Of a stretch of 64,000 nucleotides of DNA, positions 35,366 through 49,100 are shown in pieces. Both the position numbers and the translations under genes were made by a program. Origin of the DNA: Crocodylus rhombifer (taxonomy: Eukaryota; Chordata; Crocodylia; Crocodylidae); contig JAVSML010021650.1 in NCBI GenBank assembly GCA_038503035.1, positions 434,001-498,000 of the forward strand, written 5' to 3'. Under the pieces are notes generated by a model that was not told where the DNA came from, searched no databases, and worked only from the letters and a program-made list of their open reading frames with translations. Numbering within the stretch: the first letter of the stretch is position 1; every line of letters begins with the position of its first letter.

Positions 35366-37767
35366 CAGAGGGCTTGACTCTGCCAGCAGTTGCTCAGGCA
35401 AGGAGCAGGAACAAGCATAGCAAGAACTAGCCCAACATGCAGTGGTGGGGGGAAGGTCTCCCTAGAGTAGCAAAAGGTAGAGAGGGATGGATCCTTGCTG
35501 TAGGCAGGGCCTGCCCTGGGATATGTCAGGCCAAATGTGGGTTTGATGGTGGCTCTGGATACATCTGTTTCTATCTTGTCTATGAAACTTCCAGAAAATA
35601 GCCTCTGCTGCAAGGAGAGTAAGTATTAACATACTGTCAGTCCCAGGCCTCCTGTACTGCATAAGCTTTAGTGCTGCTTTGGATCATACACTTCTCCCAT
35701 GTATATGAATGCAGCTTGCCTTTGGTTCAGTTTGAACCTGCATTGCAACAAGGATGCATTGGCCCTCCACCTGTGATCTCCATGGCCCTCTTCCAGGGAG
35801 CCAAGAGGTTATAAAGATTTCTCATGTTCTAGGACTACTCTACCTCATGATTTGTAACTTAATGTCATGTGCATGCTGGCTGATTGACCAGCTCTCCGCA
35901 GGGTTAGAGGCCAGTTTTCTGTTACAGGCCACCCAAGTAGATACCTGTGAGTAAATACTGAACTGACAGTGGCTCAGACAAACCCATCCATTGCAAGCCA
36001 TGTGTATCTTCAGCTATTGGCAGCCATACATCAGAGCTGACTTAAAGAATTAGCAGACCCTCCTCAGCAGCACTGGCTCGCAGGCAATCAAGAGGCTCTT
36101 TGGAGCTGAGCCACTTGGAGCTCCGGTGGGAAGCTCATCTCAACTGCAAGCTGCTTCTTGCAGCTCCTGCTTTGTTCAGCATTTACCAGGAAACTGCAAA
36201 AACCCTTCAGTACACTAAGGTTAGCAGTGCAGAGGGCAGAGCACAGGGGAGCAGGAGGACTGGGGACTAGCTCAGTAGTACTTGGACTGAAGTGGAGGTT
36301 TGGAAAGCACTCTGGATTCCCAGAGGAAAGAGGCTTTGGGAGGGCAGATACTACTGTGCTGGAGAGAGAAAAGTTGAAAGAAAAATATCATGCTCCCTCC
36401 AATGCGTGGAGACTGATGCTGCATGGCTGGAGGAAAAAATGAGCCAGGTGTGGCCACGCAGCCATACGGAGGGGTTTGCAACGCTCCATTGGTTGCAAAA
36501 TGGAGACACTCTTTGAATTTGTATCTCTGTCTGAGAAATCGGCTTGTTCTGCTCTACCTGAAGGGCTGGAGGATAGCTGTGGAAGCCTGTTCACATCACG
36601 GGGCGATTGTGAAACGCACTGCTCTGCATGCTGCCTCAGCTCAGCCTACAGTGCCCCCTTTGGACTGCACTGAAGCCCAGCTGCAACAAATCACCCTTTT
36701 ACATGCCAGGGATTCTTGCTGCCTCTGGGATCTTGTCTTCCACATCCTCATCTACCTGGGGCAGCCAGAATCTGCCCCCAGATATGTATGCTTGAGCCTG
36801 CTGTATCTACAGCCAATATGGGCACAGTCTGTGTTAACATTAGGAGTTCATGAAACAAAGCATTTCTAACCGCCTGAGAGCAGCGTTCATTCCTGCTCCA
36901 TTCAAAGTCAGTGGCAAAACTCCCATTAAATTCAATTAGAGTATGTTTGGGCCCAGGGCTTGGTTAACTCCAGCTTTCAGGCATCTAGGAAGGTAGGATA
37001 AACTTCAACAAATAAAATAGAAATTGAGATTGAAGAGGAAGTGCACAGCTGTATACTGTGAAAACAAAATCCCCTTCTGGGGTCTGGCTTTATTAGCAAA
37101 GGAATCAACACTAAGACAACAAAGTTCAGGTAAAGCCATTTCTCCAGGATGAGCTGCTCCTAGGATTCTTCATTCATTGTAGATTCTGTCCCTCCAGCAT
37201 CCATGTCACATCACTTAATATATAACTGAGATAAAGAGTGCCCTGTCTCAATGGGAGCTTAACATTTTCTTGGAAGAACTGGTACCTGATTCTCAGTAGA
37301 CAGGCAGTGAGCTGCTTTAGGGACACAGATAAAAAAAGCGGAGAGATCATTGGATTCTGATCATACTTTGGGAAAAAGGGTTTTAAGTCCCTATACTACT
37401 TATGACTATTTTGAGGTCTATGGAGAAATAGGTTAAAACACAGATGACTCTGTCTTGAGCTAACTTGGCCAATAGGAGCTGAGAGGTCGAAAAGATTCTC
37501 CGCAGGTTTACTGACCTCTGTCCTTTTCTATTTGCATAATGGGATTAAATGAAAGCAATTGTTGCCCTGATATTTAGCTTAGGCTGTATCTGCTTCTTTC
37601 CCAGACCTGAGGAAGGGTATTTTGCACTCAAAAACTTGTCTAACATTTAAACCAGCTATATACTTGGTCCAATAAAAGATATAATCAACAAATCTTGCTC
37701 CTTAACAAAGAGGAGTGAGTTTGCAAATCAAGTTCTCTGACACTAGGAAACATTTGCAGATGTTGCA
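35366..37767. other. Intergenic stretch
   Basis: No gene is recognised. Near 36880-36960 the words CAAAGTCAGTGGCAAAACTCC and CCATTAAATTCAATTAG suggest an old interspersed repeat common in sauropsids. Open frames at 36158-36869 overlap on both strands and have no known motif. Confidence 0.4.
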
Positions 37768-37915
37768 ATGTTGTCTAGTGATTCAAACACGAGGCTGGAA
37801 GCCAGAACTGCTTGGTTCCGTTCCTAATGCTTGGTTACTAATTTGCTGTGTGACAGTGGAAAAATCACTTAACCTCTTTGTGTGACCTGAAGAATAAGAA
37901 TAATAATTATGTAGC
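37768..37915 (+). repeat. MIR SINE relic (plus)
   Basis: Consecutive MIR landmarks are preserved: TCTAGTGATTC, GCTGGAAGCCAGAACTG, GCTGTGTGACAGTGG, AATCACTTAACCTCTTTGTG and AATAATAATTATGTA. The order and spacing match the MIR consensus through the core. Confidence 0.75.
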
Positions 37916-39643
37916 TCCCATGGGGTGGTGAGGCTTTATGGATGAGCATTTCTCTTGTGTAGAGAGAAAAGGAGCTAGAGAAAAACTGGGGGCTAGAGAC
38001 AGCCAGAGGTCAAGCTCACAGGCCCTCCTAAGCTTAGCAGCCCATACAGCTGGTATGGTTTTAGGTGCGCTCATTTCCATTACCAACAGCCCATGAGGGA
38101 GCAATGGGGCTGGCATCTTTTGACTTCACAGCTGCATTTACATCGGGGTTGTTTGAAGGCAGCCTTTGTGTGAATTCTTAGCCCTCAAGCCAAAATGAGA
38201 CACCTTAACTACTCCTGCTGTGCCTTAGTGACAGGTTTAAATTTCTATTAAATACAACTGCACTGTGAAACCCCCACTGTCTCTGAGCTGGAAAGCACTG
38301 CTTAGCTAAGAGGTCTTGGCTGATCAGTAGCATTTGGATCTGTGCTTGTACTGCAACTGGCACATTCTAGTCGTGTTTGGGGCCTCCGGGAGCCCAAGGA
38401 CTCTGTTCTGCAAGCAGCAGCAGAATGCCCTGGCTTACCCAGCTAGCATGCATGGGGGACCTCTCCTGGGCTACATGCGCTTTGCGTCAGGGCTGCTGGT
38501 CTGTGATTTGCCATGCCTGCTGTGCTACCTAGACATACAAATAACTCATATGCTCACACACAGGATTAGTGCTTCACTCTTGTGTCCAAGAGAACTATTT
38601 ATTGTGTTTACATACAGCATGGACAATATGGAAAACACTGGAAATATTGCATCACTAGCTTGGTTTCCTAGACAATGCTAAAAACGGTGACTCAACTGTT
38701 CGCATCGTGTCTCTGTTATGAGACCACCCTGGCTACAGATGGTCAGATGGACTGCAATGTCTCACAAGGAGCAACCCGAAGTTCTGCTGCGGTTTAGGAC
38801 AGCCCCATAGGTGTTTCTGCATCTCACTCCTCTGGACCGGAAGACTGGCCTTTTCCCTGGGACCTTTCTCCCTCGGTCAGGTTGGTTTTGCTTTTTCGTT
38901 GGTTTGGTGTTTGTACAAAAGCCGCAGTTTGTAAAACTGCTCTTCTCAATCTGCGAGGATACCTCCTCCCCTACACTCCAGCCCCTCCATGTTCCTGTCA
39001 GCACACACATACCCTGTTCCCAGATATCCTGACACTGCAGTTTTGTCACGTGTTCTCCCTGGGCCTGACCACTGCATTGGGTCTCTGACTGCAATTCCTT
39101 TTGTTTGGACATTAACACAAAACACAATGGGAAAAAAAAATTGAGCCAGGCATAAGGGGAGACACGCTCTGCTGGGCTCTGGCTCCAATCTCTGATGCAT
39201 CTGACAAAGCCCGAGAGCCGCTCGACCCTTGGGGCAGCTCCTTTCGCACGGCTCAAGGCCACAGGCCTTAGGGTTTACAGAACAAAGAGAAAACGGAAGG
39301 AAGGGAATAACTTGGGACCAAGCGTTTCTTCCCCTCCCCTCAGCCCAGTTGCTTCTGGAGAATATTTTGAATCCAACAACTCGTTCCCCATCCTCCAATG
39401 AGATCCTGCTCCGAGGCCAGGTTCGCTGTAAGTAACTGGTTCCTGTTTGGAATGTCAGCAATGTGCTTGGCTGGCAGTGCGCGTAGGGAGATAGGGTTTC
39501 ATTGAGAACGTGGTGAGGCTGAGATGTCGGGAAGGCAAGAGAAGCACCAAAGGAAGCTGGTGAAGCTGGCCCTCTGCTTTGTGTTTGCACGCAGAGCTCT
39601 CCTTGCTGCGGCTTCAGTCTGGCAGCTGAGGCTCATCATCCAA
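37916..39643. other. LRRC75B 3' flank and probable 3' UTR
   Basis: No further coding exon is seen downstream of the LRRC75B stop. The minus-strand 3' UTR probably covers about 38580-39643, if the AATAAA at 38603-38598 is used. Open frames on both strands at 38762-39590 lie in this putative UTR and lack known motifs. Confidence 0.45.
38598..38603 (-). terminator. LRRC75B: Possible LRRC75B polyadenylation signal
   Basis: On the minus strand an AATAAA occurs 1.04 kb after the stop codon. A TGTGTGTGAGC stretch (plus 38555-38565) lies where a GU-rich downstream element would be. I saw no other AATAAA or ATTAAA between here and the stop. Confidence 0.4.
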
Positions 39644-40199
39644 TCACCTCTCACAGCACTGCTGGGGGAAGTCACGTGAGGTGGCTTTGTCTTTGCCCAC
39701 TGGCTGAATGCCTTCTGTTCCCTCCTCCTCCTCGTCCTCTTGCTGGCTGCCCTCATGTCCACTGGAGAGCTCGGAGTCGCAGTCAAGTGACTCATAGATG
39801 GTGGGCAGTGTAGTCTGCTGGCTGAGGCGCTTGCGCAGCCCCACCAGCAATGGCTGCGGCATGGAGGAGACATCCACATTGTTGCCAAGGTCCACCCAGG
39901 CCAAGCATGGGAACTTGTTCATGTCCTTCATGGTATCGGTCAACTCTTTCATGGTGGCTCTGGTCAGCCGGTTGCCATTCAGGGAGAGATGAGTGAGCTT
40001 GGGCAGCGCCCAAAGGAATGGCAGGAGCATGCGCACCATCTCATCATTTAGCTCAGTGAAGCTCAGGTCCACTGAGGTGAGGTTGTCCCCATTGTTCTGC
40101 AGGTAGTAGGCCATGCGGTGGACATCTCGCATGGTTAGGGGGATCCCAGATAAATCCATGGAGTCTTGGCTCGGCTTCTTCTGCAGGTTGTTCTTCAGG
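39644..40199 (-). CDS. LRRC75B: LRRC75B terminal coding exon
   Basis: On the minus strand the acceptor TCTTCTCCTTGTCAG precedes base 40199, and TGA lies at 39646-39644. The exon encodes 184 residues after the split Cys. In order these are the DLSGIPL motif, two to three leucine-rich repeats (LTSVDLSFTEL, LTHLSLNGNRL, LAWVDLGNNV), PQPLLVGLRKRLSQQTTLP, an acidic run QQEDEEEEGTEG, and FPQQCCER. The internal Met before DLSG is not the start, since the frame continues upstream into conserved LKNNLQKK. Confidence 0.94.
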
Positions 40200-43100
40200 C
40201 TGACAAGGAGAAGAGGACATGGAGTTTATTAAAACAGAACCAATCAGCACAGGTCTTGTAAAGTTTCAATGTGCAGAGCAGTCACTGTCTAGATGCCTCC
40301 TGTGTTTGTCTGTCCTCTGGGACAACTGGGGCTGGAGGGTCTGGTTTTAGGTGTGGGAGGTCTGAACTAATCAAGTTCCAACACAACTTTAATGAGTAGA
40401 TTTAAAATGTTTTCATCTAGGATTCTTTTAAAAAATATATATTGATAGAAACAACCAACCTAAAAAGCCTCTCAAATTCACTGGTTTATACTTGCTGGCT
40501 CCCAGTTTTAGTGCAGAGTGCTCCCATGTCTCTGGTAGGGTGGCCATCATAGAGGACAGTCCAGTTGTCCTCTGTCCTCTATTGATATGAAACTCTTTTC
40601 TTGAAGAGAAACATAGAGGACATAAAGGCGTTGGGTTTTGTATCAATAGAAGACAAAGCAGCAGAAAACTGGAATGTCCTCTATGATGGCCACCCTAGTT
40701 TCTGGTATCCTCAGGGTAACCTGCAATGAAGCTGTTCCCCCATCTTAGGGCTCAGACACAGTAAAATACTTAGAGATGAGTCTAACTTAAGCACATGAGG
40801 AATGGAATCAATGGGATTATTTGCATGCCTCATGCCAAGTTCCATGTCTTAAGTACCTTGCTGAACTGGGACCTAAGAATAAACAAACCATTTCAGCCTC
40901 TTGCCTCCTCTGAAAGGCTGCTCCCAAAGTGGCAATGAGAGAAGATTAAGAGCTTGGTTTGTTTAGCGTAATAAAACAAAGATTGAGAGGGGATATGATT
41001 ACTCTTTTATAAATCCATTTGAAAATCCATGAGAATAGCTATGTAACTTAAAGAATTATTTTGGCATAAGATCAAATGGATCTAAACCAGTCATAAGTGA
41101 ATTAGAAATCAGAAGAAGGTTTTTAACCACTGGAGAAGTACAGTTCTGGAGTGGTCTTTGGAAGCAAGTTGTGGCGACTAGAAATTGGAGTTTCTTAAAT
41201 ATGGAACGTGAGAGGTTCATGGAAAGGGCCTGTATGACATGTCTACTTGGTGTGGTAACTGAATGTTTCATGAAGATTTAAATATGGGTATCCCCATGGA
41301 GAGACTGAAGGGAAACTTGAACCCTTTGTGGAAAGCAGCTGGAAAGTCCATTTTTTTAGGACTTCTGTCAGTCACCTGCAGGTACCAGGAAAAAATCTGC
41401 TCCCCCCTCACAATGACTGGCTTCTGGGTGCTTTCGGGTTTTTCTCTGCCTTTCTCTGAAGCTTTGGGCATTGGCCAGAGCTACAGGTGGGTGCTGGCTT
41501 GGGTGTGCTGACACTTCGTAGGCACCAGGGAGGGTTCCCAATCTCTGTCTGGTAATTCTAGCTCATGTGTTCAGAGTAAAGGAATTGTAGAGCTGGGGTA
41601 GTATTTTTCCTAGGTCAGACTATTGTGGACTGTGGCATTTTTGCCCTTCTCTTTAGGGCAGGACATGGTTGTCTTCCCAGGTCATTTCAGCATACTTTAA
41701 CCAACTAATTTCCTATCACTCTAGTAGCCAAGACATTGGGGGCACCCTTGCCTCTCCTGCTGTTCACATGTGACATGCTGTATAGCTTTTGACAAGGTGC
41801 TTTCTGACGGTGTGTGTGAGGGGCCTCCTAGTACATGATTGTTTGGACCTTTTTGGAAAACCGGGTGCCTGCATATGCAGGAGACTAGTCCCAGTGGCCA
41901 GGAAAGCCCCCTCAAATCCTATGCTCCTAAGTGGCAAAGTTCTGTGCATACCATGCCTTAAAGCAATTCCCAGGAGTGGGCAGATGGGGATGAAATGCAA
42001 CACACTGTAGACACCAGGACAGTCAAAGCAGCCTTGGCACTAGATAGGAATGTTCTCATTCGCTGTTCTTGGAGATATGGGAAATATTTTCCTGCAGCAA
42101 TAGTAAAACTATGGCACGAGGGCTGTGAGAAATTTCGTCGGCCATTTTGTTTTGACACCTTTGACTCATTTCAAGGTCAAAACAGCAAAATCAAAATGAA
42201 ACAAAGGGCTTTGCCTCAGAACAAAACGAGGCTAGTCAAAATGTTTCAACCATAGTGCTGGGGATGGAAGTCAGTCCAGCTGGGCTGACTCCCAATCCCT
42301 GGCACTGGATCGGGCCATGGCTTGGAAGTCAGTCCAGCTAGGCTGACTTCCCATCCCTGGCACTGGATTGGGCGGGGGGGTGTCCCGGATCTAGCGAAAT
42401 GTCAAAACAGCCTCACTGTTTCGACAAAGTAAAACAGATCAGCTGTTTCGAATCTAAATGAAATTCAGTATGAAATGCTGTTCCACGCAAACCTTGAAAC
42501 ACAAGGCAAATCAAAACAGTGCCATTTCACACAGCCCTATATGGCACCCCTTTGTATAGCTCTGCTCCAGGTTCCATTACTAATGCTCTTATCCCATGTA
42601 TTTTGTCTTATAAAATTCATCAGGAACATAAATTGATACAAGTAAAAAAATCTGCATTAATGGGTATGCTGACACCTTCAGGGCCCATTTGACTGATAGA
42701 CATTCCTGTGTTGTCAAGCAGTTGCTTCATAGAAATGTGAGATGGAGAAGACCTCCCAAGTAGCTAATCCATCTTCTCACCAACGCCTAATTGCCATATT
42801 AACTCAAATATAAGATCAGTTTTTTCCTCCCAATAAGCACGCTGGGGGGACCCTTGTTTGGTATTTACATACAAAACAACCTCATTAAATACACTGTCTA
42901 TCATTAAACTACCATCAGATGCAGCATGTGCTTGGTAATAGAAACCAACCACGAATGCAGGCCACACTGAGCATGCCTATAAAACACATGGCCCATATTA
43001 GGCAAATATGCTGATGGGAACATTTTGTGTGTGGGGGGGGGTGTTATTTAAAAAAACAAACCACCCCCTAAAAACAAAACAAAAAAACTAGGCAATTACT

Positions 43101-46100
43101 CCCCAAGGGGGAACAAGCTCTGAGCCAGCACTCCAAGAAGCTGACGCGAGCTCTGATCCCCTCCCCTGATCCAAAAAATGCTGATGGGACCCTTTTTTGT
43201 CTGTGGTGCTTAATTTTCCAGTTGTCCCCCCTGGAAAATTGTAACATTTGTAATTTTCCCCCTATATAGAACCTAATTATTTCAGAGGGTTGCCTTACAT
43301 TCAGGGTCATCTTAGATTCAAGAAAATATGGTAGTTCCTACCCTTCCCTTACTAGCCCTTTCTCTCGCCTGGTTTTACACATCTGTGTTCATCTTCCATG
43401 TCCCTTGGGAGATTCCCATGTATAAGGCCATACTTGGAAATTAAGATGCCATACTGAATATACAACTGCAATAACAATAATTGATAATGTCTCTCATTTT
43501 ATGTGGCATTGTTCAGTTGGAAGACCCTGAAGTACCTTACGACTTATGCCAAGTGCTACCCTGAGTTATATTCTGTCTGACCTCCATCTGGCTATTCAGG
43601 GGGTTAGCTGAGTGTAGAGAAGGGTTAAATTGGCCTGTATTTACACTGTACTCACAAGAGGCCAAATACTTCATGGTCTGGGAGCAGCTGGTAGAAGACA
43701 TGGGCACAGGAACAGATTACCACAGGACAAAGGAGGGTGAGGGTTTTACAAAGCATCCACTGCCCTGCAGTAACTGTCCATGTGTGTGTTCTCATCCTGC
43801 TATGGTAAAGTGAACCAGCAGTACTTTACTTTTTCTTCACTGTGGACTAAGCTGCTTCAGGTTTGTTTTCATTTGTTGCAGGATAAGATTGTACATACAG
43901 GTTGTTAAAGCAGAGAAATGGATGCACTATAAAGCCCCCTGCCCACTTTGTAGTGAGCTGTTCCTGGACCCATGCCCTTAGTCATTTGCAGTTGTATAAA
44001 ATCTGTGTGAGATGATACCAAGTTGAAGTCTTTTGTCCCCCAGATTCAATGCTGGGGTCTGGCCCCCACTTTGTACAGAGGTATGTGACTATGAAAAATC
44101 AGGACCACAGACTGCAGCATCTTATTAGGGGTATGTAGGCAACTTAGTCAGACATAGCAATAGGAATACAGAGGGGCAGGAGGTAACTCTGGAATCAGGT
44201 CAAGAGAAGAGGAGTTAACCCCCTTCATCTTGTGATACCCATGATCATCTTTGCTTAGTCCATCACTAAAACATTGGCAAAGGCAGCAAAATAGTACTTC
44301 CCCCAAGGGGGGGGTGACCTAGGCAGGGAGAGTTGGTAGATGATTTTTTTTATTTGGAACTAGACTATAAGGGCATCTATACACTTACTCAAGTGTGTGG
44401 GGGGGACACTTTAATTAGAGCAGCCACTCTAATTAAAGCACCTGCAACATCATGCATTCGGTGTCCCATTCTTCAAAATGGTGACAGGGGACTTGAACTA
44501 AAGCTCATTCGACAAGCTTTAGTTCAAGTGCCTCTGCTGTCATTTTGAAGTGTGTGGATGCTGACTAGGTGTGTCAGGAGGCTGCTGGAGTGTGTTAATT
44601 AACTCAGTTAATCAGATCTGCTCTGACTCGATTAGCACATGTTAGTACGCATCAGAGCAGACATCTAGCACATGTATAGGTGACTGAAGACAGAAAAGAA
44701 AGAGGCATTTTATGTTCTTTAACCTCTTCAGCTGAGCTAGCAGCTCTTTTGGGTAGTAGTATTCAGTTCCCGCTGATGTATCTGAACTGAATGTCATGCA
44801 TAAGCTATAGAGCTGGGTGCTCTGTCCACAGGAAAGGAATGTACCAGACTCTGTGACAAAGATGACAGGGTGTTTCCTGGATGTGCCAGGTAGGCAAGAT
44901 TGCCTGGGAACAGGCATTTCCAGCACTAGTAGGATCTGGATGGAGAGATGCCTGGTGGCTGTACAGGAGGCAACATGACTGAGCAGAGCAGGCTCAAGTC
45001 TATTCTTGTCTATGCTGGTATAAATCAGAAGCGGCACCACTGACTGCTATGCTGGGTAAACAAGGGCAGTATCAGGCTCAGAGTTGTTTGCATCTGTCCC
45101 AGTTCGATCCAAACAGAACTCAGGACTCCTTTCCTTGAAATGAATTTTTGCACTGCAGTGAATTCCCTTTGCAGAGATGAGCCCTGCTGCCCAGATGCCC
45201 TGGTGGATAAGGCACCAGGGTGACAAGAGCTGAGGGGTGCAGCACTACTGGACCCATAGACTAGAAAGCCTACAGAAAATGCGTAGTGGGGCAAAGCTTT
45301 CTCTGCACATCCCATCACTCTTTGTGATGAGCCAAAGGACTCCCACAGCCTGGCAGGGATGGGGGACGGGCACTGGCTCCGCAGTGTGAGGTTGGAAGCC
45401 TTTTCCCTTGCTCCTTTCTGTATCAGGGAATTGGGGTTCAAGCAGTCCCCTGCACAGGGACTTTGCCTAGCGGGTGAAAGGTTTGATTTTTAGTGGCCCT
45501 TGGGGTATTCAGTGTCCTCCTATCAGAAGGTTCTGCTGTGACCCCAGGTAGTAGAAAAGCCAGAAGTGGGGCTGAGCTGGAAGATGATAGGACTCTGAAG
45601 GCGACCAGTCTCTTTCTTCTCTTATAAAGAGATTTGCTTGTCCTTATTCATCCATTAATTCCCACCCCTGGTTGATCCATCTGAAGAGACTGCAGTAATA
45701 AGTCACGGATTCTGCTCCAACCAGATCAGGTACCTTCTGTCTCTTTCCCCAGCAACAAGTCAATGCCCAGAGGAGGCCTTAAGCAAGCAGACAAATTATC
45801 TTCCTATAATTGATTCTCCAGACAGAGAGAATACTGGCTGCATGTGCTGAGCTTGCTTCACTCTTGGTCCTATCTCTCCCTGCTCTGCACTTCTCTTACT
45901 CTTGCTCTCTCTCTCTCTTCCTCTGTCTTTCATGGTAGCTTTGAGCTGCTGTGCTCCTCCCTCTGACATTCCCTGGCACATTAGCCTCCCTCCTTATCTA
46001 ACAGAGTTTCTCCTGCCCCCTAAAAAGGCTTGTTTAAAACAGGGATGTTGAACCTGCGGCAAGGAATCAGTTAAGTGTGTACACTATAGCTGACGGCCCT

Positions 46101-49100
46101 CGCACCACAGCCATGCACAAAGCCAAGGTGTCGGGCAGGAACTGCTTGACCTCGAGCATCTAATAAACCAGCAGAGAGGTCACTAGTCTGTAGGCATTTT
46201 TCCCTCACTTTCTTAAAGAAGTACAGCCCATTTCTTAAAGACATTGAAAAGCAGCTTGCTTCCTTCCCACCTGTTGGTGCTGGTCATGGGTCCAGTATTG
46301 CACTTATGTGGGAAAGCAAACCTCCTGAAGAATCTGAGTGCAAAAGAAAAGGGTCTGAAAACAGTGCTATAAGAAGTTCAACTCTGAAGTGCCTAGGGAT
46401 AATTTAGCTGGGAATGGTCCTGCTTTGAGCAGGGGGTTGGACTAGATGTGACCAACCTCCTGAGGTCCCTTCCACCCCTAATTTCCTGTGATTCTAAGCC
46501 AGCTACCACCTTAACAATGCATTCCTCTCAAAATGACCCCTGAATGCTCATGTTCATGTGCAGATGAGAAAAATGCCAGGTTATTCACAGAGAAATGGGT
46601 CATCTATTATTCGCTAATTTCTCAATAAATTGGCTGAAAAATTGCCACCACAGAAAGCTTTTCTGTGAGACAAAATAGCTGCATAATGGCATGGCCAGCC
46701 ATTCTCCCAGGACTCGCTGGTGAGACAGCAAAGGCAGTGTTTCGCCAGACTCTCAGCTGGTATAAACTGACAGAACCCTGCTGGAGTCAGTGGGCTACTT
46801 TCTGCCTGCTGAGGAGCTGGCCTGTGAATGCAGAGAGCTCTTGTGAGCTCTGCAAAGGGTTGAGGGGGAAAAGTTCCACTCCCAGCACCCCCAGGCTGAG
46901 GCTGCATCCCTGCAGGGGCAGTTGTGGGTAGAACTGTGTATTACTGCATCTCTTGGTTCCACCATGTCTCCAGTGATCCTTCCCTGTGCCTGGCCCTGTG
47001 TTATATAACCCCTGCACAGCTTCACAAGATCCTGTAGAGAACAATGACATTCTCTTGAGTAACTGTAAGCAAGGAGCAAAGGCAGCAAGGAGCAGCCTGC
47101 CTTGTCAGGAGCAAGAGCCAGTGCCCAGCAGAAATGCCTCCTGCCCTTGGTGCTTGCACAGAGCTCGTCTTTGCAGCAGGAAATGTGTGAGAGGTTAATG
47201 CTGGCATGTGTGACCCTGTGATGTGTACAATGCCATGCCATTAGGTGGGCTCTCCTCCATTTGCGGTGTTGTGGCTCCCTCTGATACAGCATTCAAAACA
47301 CTGGCAAATAGGGTCTATATTCCCTTTGGTTCCTCTCCCTGGGAATGGGCCCAACTCCCATATGCTTCCTACTTGGGGTCCAATCCTGCTCCCACCAAAA
47401 TTATTGGAAATGTTGTCATTGGTGCAGTTGGGAGCACCCCTGTAATGTAACTTTATTCATGTGCTCTACTAGCCCTGTGCAGCCTCCCTTCCAAATGCCG
47501 ATTGTCCCTGTGACAGGGTGTCTGGTCTTTGCCAAACTTGCTTTTCAGCTGGTGTTTCCCAGCTTCACAAACCTGGCAGTATAGTTCATGTTATGCAAGG
47601 CCCTTGCCCTGATTTCTAGGAAGATAACAGAACCCCATGTAAACATTCATCCTGCAGTGCATCCAGGCAAATGCTGCCTTGCCTTCAGCCAGGGACATAT
47701 GCAGGCCAATATGTGCTGAGTACTGCACATTGAAAGCTCCTGGCAGGGAGATCTGGTCTCAGTAGAAGAAGTGCAAGAGACAAGCTTCAGTACATCCGCA
47801 TTCCCCCCGCCTCCCTCAGTTTTTCTCTTGGATAATAAACATTCTCTCTGCACACGGCCTCAGCCAGTGCTTCTGCTTCCTGGGAACTGATGCTTAACTA
47901 ATGCAGGAGGCTTCAGAGCTGTCTAGATGAAAGACTCATAAGACACAAAATTAATCACGTCTATTAGAAAGTGCCTGGCATTTGCCTTCAGATTCTTGTC
48001 CCTGGGGCCCGGCCCTCATTTTTTAATGCATCAGAGTCTGGGAGAATGGCTCAGCCCATTTCCATCTGAGCTGAATCCACCTCCTCCCCTCTCAACTTTC
48101 TTTTTTCTTGTCAGCTGCACTCTGGCATTCACAGTGAAATGCTGCATAGGCGCTTGGCTGCACTGGCACTCAGAGGACACCACTGAGCAGCCTTTTCCCA
48201 CAACCAGAGACCATCTTGGCCTTCTCATCAGCTCTGCAGGGTTGGAAGAGTTAATTTCTTTAGGGAAGGGATAGCCAAACAGTGCCCACTTTCAGGCTGC
48301 ATTAGCAGCTTGCCGGAAGCCCAGGTCTCACACTGCTTTTGTATCAAATGGAGAAGTTTACAACTATCATCAGCTTTAATTCAGAGGTATCCAACACAAT
48401 GGGTTCTAGCATGCAATGCTTCAAGAGTCCTAGCCTAATATGGCAGCTGATATCACTCCTGCTGAGGAAGACTGGATAGGATCCACAGCAGATAGATGAC
48501 TTCCATCCCAGTCTGAAGAAGCATTGGGAGGTGAAAGCAGATCTCCAGTGGGTCTCTAATCTACCCATCCATGGGATGTTTGGGCTTCACAATGTGTGTG
48601 TCCTGCTCCTAGCACAGGCCCTGCCAGCTGTGATTTCAGCAGTATGCTGCAGCACTGCCTGGGGAATTACCAGCCATCTCCCTTTGCATCCAGCCTGTAA
48701 ACATTTCCCTGTGCTGCCTCATACAAGTGTATAGCCTATGCTCATTAAGGGGAGCTGCCCCTGGTGGCTAATAAACTGGGAATCAGCAGCTTTTCTCCGT
48801 TTAGAGTCCATGAAAAGGCAAGGATGATTGACTGTGCTGTTTTTGGATCACATAGGGGGTAGACTATGGCCTTTTCTTAATTACTGACGCAGCATAATCT
48901 ACCTTCTCTTGGGTTCCTAGTGGCTCCAGACACTGCACCATAGTGCAGCTTCTTAGGGCAGAGTATGAAAGATATAAGAAAAGCCTTGTCCATGCAGCTC
49001 TGCTGGCTCCTTGCAGGACAGAGCTGCTGGGGAAGTTGATTTACCTTGACTTCTGGAGGAGTGAGAAGTGGCAGTATTTATTTCTCCCAGTTCAGTGCTG

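Noticed and set aside
38762..39590. Minus-strand open frames of 166 and 214 codons beyond the LRRC75B stop
   Set aside because: They lie in the likely 3' UTR, overlap each other in different frames and contain no recognisable protein motif; no splice link to LRRC75B was seen.
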